This document shows, piece after piece, positions 54,845 through 62,201 of a stretch of DNA of 64,000 nt (position 1 is its first letter; the number at the start of each line of letters is the position of its first letter). The DNA is taken from the NCBI GenBank assembly GCA_016713865.1, contig JADJOG010000009.1, positions 28,264 to 92,263 on the forward strand, read 5' to 3'. This DNA is from Flavobacteriales bacterium (GTDB lineage Bacteria; Bacteroidota; Bacteroidia; Flavobacteriales_F; PHOS-HE28). The notes under the pieces are model-generated. The model was not told where the DNA came from, did no database searches, and saw nothing but the letters and a program-made list of their open reading frames with translations. Made by a program: the position numbers and the translations under genes.

Positions 54845-56284
54845 ATGAGCGATACGCAGCATACCCTGAAAGGCAGCGCCGTAGTAAAAGGCGTTGGCCT
54901 TCACACCGGCGAACCCGTCACCCTCACGCTACGTCCCGCACCCGTGGGCCATGGCTACAAATTCCAGCGCACCGACCTCCAAGGCGAGCCCATCATCGAT
55001 GCCGATGCCGACCTGGTGGTGAGCACCGCGCGCGGCACCACCTTGGGCAAGGGCGATGCGGTGGTGAACACCACCGAGCATGTGCTCAGCGCCCTCTACG
55101 CGCTGAACGTTGACAATTGCCTGCTCCAGCTCAGCGGCCCCGAAGTGCCCATCATGGACGGCAGCGCGAAAGCCTTCGTGGATGCCATTGAGAGCGTGGG
55201 GCTCGAAGCGCAGGACGCCCCGCGCAATTGGTACGTGCTCAAAGAGCCCATCTGGTTCGAGACCAAGGAGCGCGGTACCGAGATGCTCGGTGTTCCTGCG
55301 CCGGGGGGCGAGTTCCGCATCACCGTGATGGTCGATTACAACAGCCCCGTGCTGGGCACCCAGCATGCGAGCATGTACCGCGCCGATGAGTTCAAGGACG
55401 AGATCGCACCGTGCCGCACCTTCGTGTTCCTGCGGGAATTGGAGCAATTGGCCAAGGCCGGTTTGATCAAAGGCGGCGACCTCAACAACGCCATCGTGCT
55501 CGAGGATCGCGAAGGCACCACGCAGGAGCAGCTGAAGGATCTGGCCAAAGCACTCGGCCGCGAATACGAGAAGGTGGAGATCCGCCGCAACGGCGTGCTG
55601 AACACGACCGACCTGAAATTCTATAACGAGCCCGCGCGCCACAAGCTGCTGGACATCGTGGGCGATCTCGCCCTGGTGGGACGGCCGATCAAGGGCCACA
55701 TCCTCGCGGCGCGCCCGGGGCATTTCGGCAACACCAGCTTCGCCAAGCGCATCAAGGAGCGCATCCGCGAAGAAGAGAAGAGCGGCATCCGCCACTTCGA
55801 CCTCTCGAAGACCGTTTACGATATCAACGACATCGAGAAGCTGCTGCCGCACCGCTATCCCTTCCTGCTGGTCGATCGCATCGTGGCCATGGACGACCGC
55901 ACCATCACCGGCTACAAGAACATCACGCAGAACGAGCCGCAGTTCACCGGTCATTTCCCCGGCAATCCCGTGATGCCCGGGGTGCTGCAGATCGAGGCCA
56001 TGGCGCAGGTGGGCGGCATCTTCGCCCTGAGCAAGGTGGCCGACCCGGAGAACTACACCACCTACTTCCTGAAGATCGATGGCGTGCGCTACCGCAAGAA
56101 GGTGATCCCCGGCGATACGCTCGTCTTCCACCTGGAGCTGATCACGCCCATCCGTCGCGGCATCGTTCACATGAGGGGCATCGGCTACGTGAATGGCCAA
56201 GCCGCCGTGGAGGCCGAGATGATGGCGCAGCTCGCACGCGACCGAGCGCCTGTTGAAGCACCGAAAGCCAAAGCCGAAGCATGA
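54845..56284 (+). CDS. lpxC/fabZ: Bifunctional UDP-3-O-acyl-GlcNAc deacetylase / 3-hydroxyacyl-ACP dehydratase
   Basis: 479-residue fusion, normal for Bacteroidota. Residues 1 to about 310 are LpxC, the committed zinc-dependent step of lipid A synthesis: VVKGVGLHTGEPVTLTLRPA, TTEHVLSALYALNVDNC and the zinc segment EPARHKLLDIVGDLALVG. Residues about 325 to 470 are FabZ, the dehydratase of fatty-acid elongation: IEKLLPHRYPFLLVDRIVAM and HFPGNPVMPGVLQIEAMAQV with the active His and Glu. The frame is intact. It overlaps lpxA by four bases, which couples translation. Confidence 0.96.
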   Translation: MSDTQHTLKGSAVVKGVGLHTGEPVTLTLRPAPVGHGYKFQRTDLQGEPIIDADADLVVSTARGTTLGKGDAVVNTTEHVLSALYALNVDNCLLQLSGPEVPIMDGSAKAFVDAIESVGLEAQDAPRNWYVLKEPIWFETKERGTEMLGVPAPGGEFRITVMVDYNSPVLGTQHASMYRADEFKDEIAPCRTFVFLRELEQLAKAGLIKGGDLNNAIVLEDREGTTQEQLKDLAKALGREYEKVEIRRNGVLNTTDLKFYNEPARHKLLDIVGDLALVGRPIKGHILAARPGHFGNTSFAKRIKERIREEEKSGIRHFDLSKTVYDINDIEKLLPHRYPFLLVDRIVAMDDRTITGYKNITQNEPQFTGHFPGNPVMPGVLQIEAMAQVGGIFALSKVADPENYTTYFLKIDGVRYRKKVIPGDTLVFHLELITPIRRGIVHMRGIGYVNGQAAVEAEMMAQLARDRAPVEAPKAKAEA

Positions 56285-57060
56285 GCATCTCCCCTCTCGC
56301 CTCCGTGCATCCCGATGCCAAATTGGGCAAGGATGTGACCATTGAGCCGTTCGCGACCATCTACGCCGATGTGCAGATCGGCGACGGCACCTGGATCGGC
56401 CCCAACGCCGTGCTCATGGATGGCGCGCGCATCGGGCGCAAGTGCAGGATCTTCCCCGGCGCGGTGATCGGTGCCATTCCGCAGGACCTGAAATTCGCTG
56501 GCGAATCGACCACCGCCGAAGTGGGCGATGGCACCACCATCCGCGAATGCGTCACCATCAACAGGGGCACAGCTGATCGCATGAAGACCGCCGTGGGCAG
56601 CAATTGCCTGCTGATGGCCTACGTGCATCTGGCGCACGACTGCATCGTGGGCGACCATGTGGTGATCGCCAATAGCGTGAACCTCGCCGGGCATGTGACC
56701 ATCGACGATTGGGCGATCCTCGAGGGCAATGTGGCCGTGCAGCAATTCATCCACATCGGCGCGCACAGCTTCATCGCCGGCGCCTCGCTCGTGCGCAAGA
56801 ACGTGCCGCCCTTCGTGAAGGCCGCACGCGAACCGCTCAGCTACGTAGGCGTGAATGTGGTGGGCCTGCGCCGCCGCGGATTCACCGACGAGCAGATCGC
56901 CCGCATCGAGGACATCTACCGCGAGATCTTCGTGCGCAACAGCAACGTGGAGCGCGCCGTGCAGAACGTGATCGCCATGCCCCGCAGCCCCGAGCGCGGC
57001 ATCATCCTCGACTTCATCAACAACAGCCCCAAAGGAATCATGCGGGGCCTCGCGGAATAA
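56281..57060 (+). CDS. lpxA: Acyl-ACP--UDP-N-acetylglucosamine O-acyltransferase
   Basis: First enzyme of lipid A synthesis. 259 residues, intact. Hexapeptide repeats of the left-handed beta-helix begin at SISPLASVHPDAKLGKDVTI. The catalytic His lies in LMAYVHLAHDCIVGDHVVIA. The C-terminal helical part (RRRGFTDEQIARIEDIYREI) is as usual. Placement right after lpxC/fabZ matches other Bacteroidota. Confidence 0.96.
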   Translation: MSISPLASVHPDAKLGKDVTIEPFATIYADVQIGDGTWIGPNAVLMDGARIGRKCRIFPGAVIGAIPQDLKFAGESTTAEVGDGTTIRECVTINRGTADRMKTAVGSNCLLMAYVHLAHDCIVGDHVVIANSVNLAGHVTIDDWAILEGNVAVQQFIHIGAHSFIAGASLVRKNVPPFVKAAREPLSYVGVNVVGLRRRGFTDEQIARIEDIYREIFVRNSNVERAVQNVIAMPRSPERGIILDFINNSPKGIMRGLAE

Positions 57061-57092
57061 CATGCGACCTGCACGCATGCGCATGTGAGCCC

Positions 57093-57707
57093 ATGGAAGT
57101 CGCTCTCGCCGGCATCTCGAAATCCTTCGGACGCGAGGTCATCTTCCGTGATGTGACCATCACCTTGGCGAGCGGCAGCCGCACCGCCATCCTCGGTCCC
57201 AACGGCAGTGGCAAGAGCACCTTGCTGCAACTGATCGCAGGCGCCCTGGTGCCATCAGCGGGCAGCATCGATCACGCACTGAACGGACAGCGCATCGAAC
57301 CCGACGAGGTATATCGGCAGGTGAGCATCGCGGCACCCTACCTCGGCCTCTACGAAGAGCTCACCTTGCGGCAAGCCATCGCCTTCCACACGCGCTTCAA
57401 GCCATTGCGCCCCGGCCTCAACGACGATGATGTGGCGCGCATCGCCTACCTCGACCACGCGCTGGATAAATCCGTGGCGCACTTCAGTAGCGGCATGAAA
57501 CAACGGCTGAAGCTCGCGCTCGCCATCCTCAGCCATACGCCCCTGCTCCTACTCGACGAGCCCACGAGCAATCTGGATGCAGAGGCCATCGCCTGGTTCC
57601 AGCGGCTGCTGAAGGAGCATGTGGGCGAGCGTACATTGGTGGTCGCGAGCAATAGGCAGGCAGCGGAGTATGAGCTGTGCACGTCATCTGGAATCGACGC
57701 GACGTAG
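57093..57707 (+). CDS. ABC transporter ATP-binding protein, possible CcmA
   Basis: About 204-residue stand-alone ATPase. Walker A AILGPNGSGKSTLLQLIAGA, Q-loop VSIAAPYLGLYEELT, signature HFSSGMKQRLKLALAILSHT and Walker B LLLLDEPTSNLDAEA are present. The short length without extra domains, and a signature with SSGM in place of SGGQ, are seen in heme-exporter ATPases. Since the ccm cluster (ccmBCDEF) lacks ccmA, this gene is a candidate for that role, which is inference. The end of the gene is close to a GC-only tract and the last few residues may be disturbed. Confidence 0.85.
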   Translation: MEVALAGISKSFGREVIFRDVTITLASGSRTAILGPNGSGKSTLLQLIAGALVPSAGSIDHALNGQRIEPDEVYRQVSIAAPYLGLYEELTLRQAIAFHTRFKPLRPGLNDDDVARIAYLDHALDKSVAHFSSGMKQRLKLALAILSHTPLLLLDEPTSNLDAEAIAWFQRLLKEHVGERTLVVASNRQAAEYELCTSSGIDAT

Positions 57708-57742
57708 ACTTTGGAGGGTCGGCCGCACGCGCGGTCGCGGCA

Positions 57743-57841
57743 CCGGGGGGGGGGGCGCGCGGGGGCCCCGGGGGGCCGGGGCGCGGCCCCCGGGGGCGCG
57801 GGCCGCCCGGGCGCCCCGGCGGGGCAGGGCCCGGCCCCGCC
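57743..57841. other. Near-pure G/C tract
   Basis: From 57743 to 57825 there is no A or T at all, including an 11-base G run at 57745-57755. Up to 57841 only one A occurs. It lies between the ABC ATPase stop (57707) and the next gene start (57859). Nothing else in the window looks like it. It is either a sequencing or assembly artefact or a genuine extreme-GC spacer. Confidence 0.85.
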
Positions 57842-57858
57842 TCGGTTTGGAGTTCGGC

Positions 57859-58434
57859 ATGCACGACATCGAGCCCTTCTGGAACTGGCGGCACAAGTAC
57901 ATGGCCGAGGAGGACGAGCGCTCTCCCTTCTTCGGCACCGAGCACAGCGAGATCTACTTCACCAACGCGGTGTACGACCACCTCATCCACCCGCAGTGGG
58001 ACAGCTTCGGCAGCAGCACGCTATACATGAAGCTGCTCTACGCCGACTACGAGGAAGGCGCGGCCATCATCGAGCTCATCGGCGAATGGAACGACCTGCT
58101 GCACAACGATGTGATGAGCCTCAAGCGCAACATCATCGAGGAGCTGATGGCGCAGGGCATCAGCAAGTACGTGCTCATCGGCGAGAACGTGCTCAACTTC
58201 CACAGCAGCGACGATGAGTATTACAGCGAGTGGTTCGAGGAAGCCAGCGATGCCGGCGGCTGGATCGCGCTGCTCAACTTCCGTCCGCATGTGCTCGAGG
58301 ACCTGCAAGCGGCCAACATCGATCAGTTCTTCCTGCTCGGCGGTCAGCTGAACGCGATGGAGTGGCGCACCTGGGAACCGGATTCGCTGCTCGAGAAAGT
58401 CGGCGGCCTGGTGATGAAGCGCCTCGGTGCCTGA
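57859..58434 (+). CDS. Conserved hypothetical protein
   Basis: About 191 residues from ATG 57859 (MHDIEPFWNWRHKYMAEEDE). The sequence is rich in aromatic and acidic residues (PFFGTEHSEIYFTNAVYDHL, IIELIGEWNDLLHNDVMSLK, GENVLNFHSSDDEYYSEWFE) and reads as a soluble, well-conserved domain of the kind found as hypothetical proteins across Bacteroidota. No enzyme motif is recognised. Its 5' flank is the GC-only tract, so the start is less certain. Its stop codon forms part of a hairpin shared with the convergent NUDIX gene. Confidence 0.8.
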   Translation: MHDIEPFWNWRHKYMAEEDERSPFFGTEHSEIYFTNAVYDHLIHPQWDSFGSSTLYMKLLYADYEEGAAIIELIGEWNDLLHNDVMSLKRNIIEELMAQGISKYVLIGENVLNFHSSDDEYYSEWFEEASDAGGWIALLNFRPHVLEDLQAANIDQFFLLGGQLNAMEWRTWEPDSLLEKVGGLVMKRLGA

Positions 58435-58466
58435 GAGCCTGTTTGGGATCTCTTCAAACAGGCTCT
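58434..58466. terminator. Stop-to-stop hairpin between convergent genes
   Basis: Perfect 11-bp arms AGAGCCTGTTT (58434-58444) and AAACAGGCTCT (58456-58466). The left arm starts in the TGA of the plus-strand gene and the right arm overlaps the TAG of the minus-strand NUDIX gene. The T and A runs at the stem ends suit bidirectional termination. Confidence 0.6.
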
Positions 58467-58896
58467 AAGCCCGCAGCAAGCGCCACACATGCCGATCGAT
58501 CGGCAACGAGAGATCCTCCTCGGCAGAGCTCGCCAATTCGATCCAACGGAACACCTCCTGGTCGCCCGGTCCATGAAGGCCCGCGAACGGCTCCGTCACC
58601 ACTGGTATCGCTTCAGGTGCCTGAACCTTGAAGGTGTAATACACGCTCACCACTTGCATGGGCGCGCTGTGGAAGGCGCTCTGCTGGAAGAAATCGGTGG
58701 TGTAGAAATGCTCCACATCCAAGGCCTGCACGCCGATCTCCTCGCGGATCTCGCGGACCAAACAATCCTTCAAGCCCTCGCCATACTCCAAACCGCCGCC
58801 GGGGAACTTGGTGATGCGCTTCCCTTTGATCAGCTCATCGGAAACAAGCAATCGCCCTTGATGCAGCAGCAATCCATACACGCGCAGGGTGAACAT
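58465..58896 (-). CDS. NUDIX domain protein
   Basis: 143 residues from ATG 58896. The NUDIX box FPGGGLEYGEGLKDCLVREI then REEIGV is complete. The N-terminus FTLRVYGLLLHQGRLLVSDE is the typical first strand pair of small NUDIX hydrolases. The tail WIELASSAEEDLSLPIDR is unremarkable. It is likely a housekeeping pyrophosphatase for nucleotides or sugar nucleotides; the substrate is unknown. The frame is intact. It is divergent from the SRPBCC gene across 83 bases. Confidence 0.9.
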   Translation of the reverse strand: MFTLRVYGLLLHQGRLLVSDELIKGKRITKFPGGGLEYGEGLKDCLVREIREEIGVQALDVEHFYTTDFFQQSAFHSAPMQVVSVYYTFKVQAPEAIPVVTEPFAGLHGPGDQEVFRWIELASSAEEDLSLPIDRHVWRLLRA

Positions 58897-58952
58897 GATT
58901 CCTCCGATTCGGTCGCCAACTTACTAGAACCTATCTCCATCGGCCATGGAGC

Positions 58953-58960
58953 TACTTTCG
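58953..58960 (+). promoter_or_regulatory. Candidate -7 box (TACTTTCG) for the SRPBCC gene
   Basis: TACTTTCG lies 19 bases before ATG 58980, with the same spacing as other boxes of this set. Confidence 0.45.
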
Positions 58961-58979
58961 CCCGCCTAGCGCAACACGC

Positions 58980-59381
58980 ATGACCACCATCGAGAGCAAG
59001 AAAGTCACCATCGCGAAACCAGCAGCCGAGCTGTACGCCTTCCTGCAGGACATGAACAACTTCGAGCAGCTGCTGCCCAGCAGCCGCATCAGCGAATGGC
59101 AGAGCGATGGCAAGAGCTGCTCGTTCAAGGTGCAAGGCGCGGCCACCATCGGCATCGCGCTCGACGGCGGCGATGCTCCCTCACTCGTGAAGATGAAGGC
59201 CACCGAGCGCAGCCCCTTCCCCTTCACGCTCGATGTGCATCTGAACGAGAACGAAGGTGTCACCACCCTCCACCAGATCTTCAACGCGGACCTCAACCCC
59301 TTCATCAAGATGATGGTGGAGAAGCCGCTGGGGAACCTGTTCGATCATATCGCGGATAAGATGAAGGAGGTGCATGGGTAA
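58980..59381 (+). CDS. SRPBCC (START-like) family protein
   Basis: 133 residues, intact. The helix-grip fold is suggested by ELYAFLQDMNNFEQLLPSSR near the N-terminus, alternating strands (SCSFKVQGAATIGIALDG ... PFTLDVHLNENEGVTTLHQI) and a long C-terminal helix (MMVEKPLGNLFDHIADKMKE). Such proteins bind hydrophobic ligands or act as cyclases; the ligand is unknown. It stands alone between a NUDIX gene and a minus-strand unknown. Confidence 0.88.
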   Translation: MTTIESKKVTIAKPAAELYAFLQDMNNFEQLLPSSRISEWQSDGKSCSFKVQGAATIGIALDGGDAPSLVKMKATERSPFPFTLDVHLNENEGVTTLHQIFNADLNPFIKMMVEKPLGNLFDHIADKMKEVHG

Positions 59382-59467
59382 GTCGTGCCGGCGTGGTGAG
59401 GTGGAAAACCTCAGGACCTGCTCATGATGAATGCACATGCATTCACGTTCATTACCGGGCACAGCCC

Positions 59468-59881
59468 TCACATCTCCGCCTCTACCAAGTTGAAGCGGTA
59501 GGTCCATTGGTGCTGCGGCTGCCACGGCACCAAGCGGTTGATGTGGCCCACTTTCTCGGCGCGATAGGGAACCGCTTTGCGCCATTGCCAGAGCCACTCG
59601 CCGCCGAAGTAGAGTTTGTGGCCGTCTTCGGTGCGGGTGTGAATGGCCAAGAGCAGATTGTCGAAGAGGATGCGCTCCACAGCCTCCAGCTCCAGGCCCT
59701 CGTGGCGGCGGATGAAGAGGCGGGCGTAGCCCGAGCGGCTCACGTGCTCAGGGGCTTCGAGCACTTCGCACAACTCGCGCAAACGTTCCAGGGTGCACTG
59801 CCATTCGCGTTGCACGGTGTCGTAGGTGAGGCGGCTGGTGGCCGCCGGAGGCGGAAAGGCCAGTGGTTCTAAGGTGGTCAT
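59468..59881 (-). CDS. Hypothetical protein
   Basis: 137 residues from ATG 59881; the frame upstream of this Met (to 59959) looks non-coding. The sequence is rich in aromatic residues and Arg (SRSGYARLFIRRHEGLELEA, KLYFGGEWLWQWRKAVPYRA, HQWTYRFNLVEAEM) and appears soluble. No family motif is recognised. TACCGTCG about 30 bases upstream on the minus strand is one base off the local -7 variant. It is convergent with the SRPBCC gene. Confidence 0.7.
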   Translation of the reverse strand: MTTLEPLAFPPPAATSRLTYDTVQREWQCTLERLRELCEVLEAPEHVSRSGYARLFIRRHEGLELEAVERILFDNLLLAIHTRTEDGHKLYFGGEWLWQWRKAVPYRAEKVGHINRLVPWQPQHQWTYRFNLVEAEM

Positions 59882-60117
59882 GGATTGACGGTTATTTTGG
59901 CAAACGGACGACGGTATATTAAGAAGGGAATAGGTAGCGCGGGCAGAAGAGCGGCTCACTTTTTATGCACGATGGGAGGTGGCGAAAGCAAGCGAAGAGA
60001 AGTGGCCGTAGCGTCAGCGAGCAAATACAAGGGGAAGGGGAGGCGGTTGCTGCAGGCTACGCGCTGCGGGATACATTAGCGCATCGCATCACCTCAGGTG
60101 CGCCTCAACCGCACCCT

Positions 60118-61430
60118 ATGTTCAATTCACGCCCATTCCTGTTCTCGGTGCTCGTTACCTCCAGCCTATGGCTGTGCGTTCGCGATACCTGCGCCCAGAG
60201 CTACAACGCCATCTGCACATTGGCCAACGGCGATCTGCTCATGGTGGGCCACAAGAACGATGTGCCTTTGATGAGCATCTACGGCGCCGCTTGGGTCGAT
60301 CAGCCCAATCCGGAGCAAGCGCCAGCAAAGGGCGAATTCAGGGCCGTTTGCACGGCTGGTCCGGGCAATCTCTTTCTGGTCGTTGAGGACGAGAGCGATC
60401 CGAAGAAGCCAAAGATTGGACTACTGCTCCGCGAGAACGGGCTATGGTCCGAATTGCCTGCGCTGCCGAAGGGATTGAACAGCGTGTACGACCCGGTGGC
60501 CACTGGGCCCGGTGCGCTCTGGTTCCGCTCCTGGCACACCGCGGAGCGACGCACCGCCATGGTGCATTGGAATGGCACGGCCTACAAGGAATTGCCTCGA
60601 CCGGATGGCACCGATGAGATGCATGCGCTCCTGCTCGACTCCGACGGCACGCTCATCGCCGATGGGAATATGGATGGCCAAGCGGGTGCGTACCGCTTCG
60701 TCAACGGTGCATGGCAACCCATGGGCAAGGCCATGAAAGGGCTGCACGTGGATAGGTTGGTGCGCCTCAGCGATGGCACGCTCGTATGCAGCGTTGCGCG
60801 GGGATAGCCATGAGCCCTGCTGTGCCAGCGCTGTACCGTTGGGATGGCACGGCCTGGCGGCCATTGGAAGGGGCCCATGTGGCAGCCAAACAGGACATCG
60901 AGGATCTGTGCGCAGGCCCTGACCGCCGCCTGTACCTCCTGATTGAAGCGGGTGAGGAAGCGGGCGACCCGCAGCGCCTGGCCTGCTGGAAGGATGATCG
61001 CCTGTACTGGTACAAGGGCACCCCGGAAACCGCAATACAGAAAAATCATAGCGGCACCGTCAACCTCTATCGTCTGGCCTGCGACTACACCGGCTTGCTG
61101 CACGCGCGGACCTACAGTTCGCCGCTCACCTTCCCGTGGGCCGATTTCGATCGTGCCATGGACGGATACCCGCAGCAGGATGCGTCGGCGGCCGCGCTTT
61201 GGGCGCTGTTCCAACGGCTCGAATCGGAATACTACACCAAGACCGGATCCCTCGTGGCCGCCTATCGCAACTACGGCATGACCACCAATGAAGTGAACAC
61301 CAAACGCCTGAGCAAGTCGAGCACCGCGTTGCAAGCCTGGGTGAAAGCCGCGAACGACAGCTTGGAAGGCACGGCGCCCAAGCGCATGAACCGGCTGGCC
61401 GACCGTTTCAGCCAGGTGTTGGAGCTCTGA
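60118..61430 (+). pseudogene. Exported hypothetical protein with propeller-like repeats, one frameshift
   Basis: About 437 residues after correction. The signal peptide (FLFSVLVTSSLWLCVRDTCA) is followed by repeated short units with AxxNGDLL, WHTAERRTAMVHWNGTAYKE and LYRWDGTAWRPLEGAHVAA, as in a loose beta-propeller. The frame breaks near 60800 (GGGG) and continues in the frame ending TGA 61430. The C-terminal ~130 residues (FDRAMDGYPQQDASAAALWA ... LADRFSQVLEL) are helical. No T9SS sorting domain is visible. I do not recognise the family. The following gene begins 19 bases later in the same frame. Confidence 0.65.
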
Positions 61431-61448
61431 CATCAGTCGGCCGATGGC

Positions 61449-62079
61449 ATGGCTGCCCAGATCGCCGGCAAGGCCGGAGAAGAGAAGGAACGGCAACGCA
61501 TGAAAACACGCACCGTGCTGGCCTTGGGCAACCTGCGCCAGGCGCAGGAACTGCTGGAGGCCGAGTTGGAGGCTTACCCCGTCCGCAACACGTTGGCACC
61601 AAGGGCGCTTCCTGCTTCCTGGGCCATGCGCGATGGATACCCTGCCAAGGATGATCGCGCTGCAGAGGTACTGGCCGCGCAACAGGCCCGTATTGCCGAA
61701 TGGAACGCGTTCATGGCCGCCACCGACCGCTGGGTCGGCTACATCGGCGCGGCACGCAAAGGGGGGCCACATGATCCTCGCGGAGATCCGTGAGGACGTA
61801 CCGCCCTTGGCTGGAGCAGGAGAAGACCCGGATCGATGCGCTGGCCATGCCCCCTGATCGTAACCGGTTGCATGATGCCCTTCAGGAGGCGTTGCTGGAA
61901 GGGAGCTATCTGCTTGGTACCATCGAGAGGATCGCCGAGGTCATCTCCGGATCCCTGCTCTGGCCGAGATCTACAACGATGCCGTCGAGCAGTCTCACGA
62001 TGCGCACAGGGAAGTCAATGCGGCGGTGCAGGATATCAATGCCATTCTGCCGGCCTACAAGCAGCGCAATGGACTCTGA
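61449..62079 (+). pseudogene. Hypothetical helical protein, frameshifted
   Basis: Reads MAAQIAGKAGEEKERQRMKT then RTVLALGNLRQAQELLEAEL and, after indels near 61785 and 61955, LEQEKTRIDALAMPPDRNRL ... LAEIYNDAVEQSHDAHREVN, ending at TGA 62077-62079. About 210 residues, almost entirely helical and charged, with no membrane segment. The frame is the same as that of the preceding gene, from which only a TGA and 18 bases separate it. The two may be one longer protein interrupted by an erroneous or real stop. Function unknown. Confidence 0.55.
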
Positions 62080-62201
62080 TTCCTAGTGCTCGTGATCCGA
62101 CCTCCATGGCCGGATCCTGGGTCACGCGTGCTTGCTCCTTTCCTGAGCAGCGTTGGCTCTCCCCCAGCTTCGCCGCCCGCGCCACCATTCAATATGGGCG
62201 C

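Noticed and set aside
54929..56200. 423-residue minus-strand ORF
   Set aside because: It is the antisense of lpxC/fabZ. Long antisense frames are expected in high-GC coding DNA, and the product has no family features.
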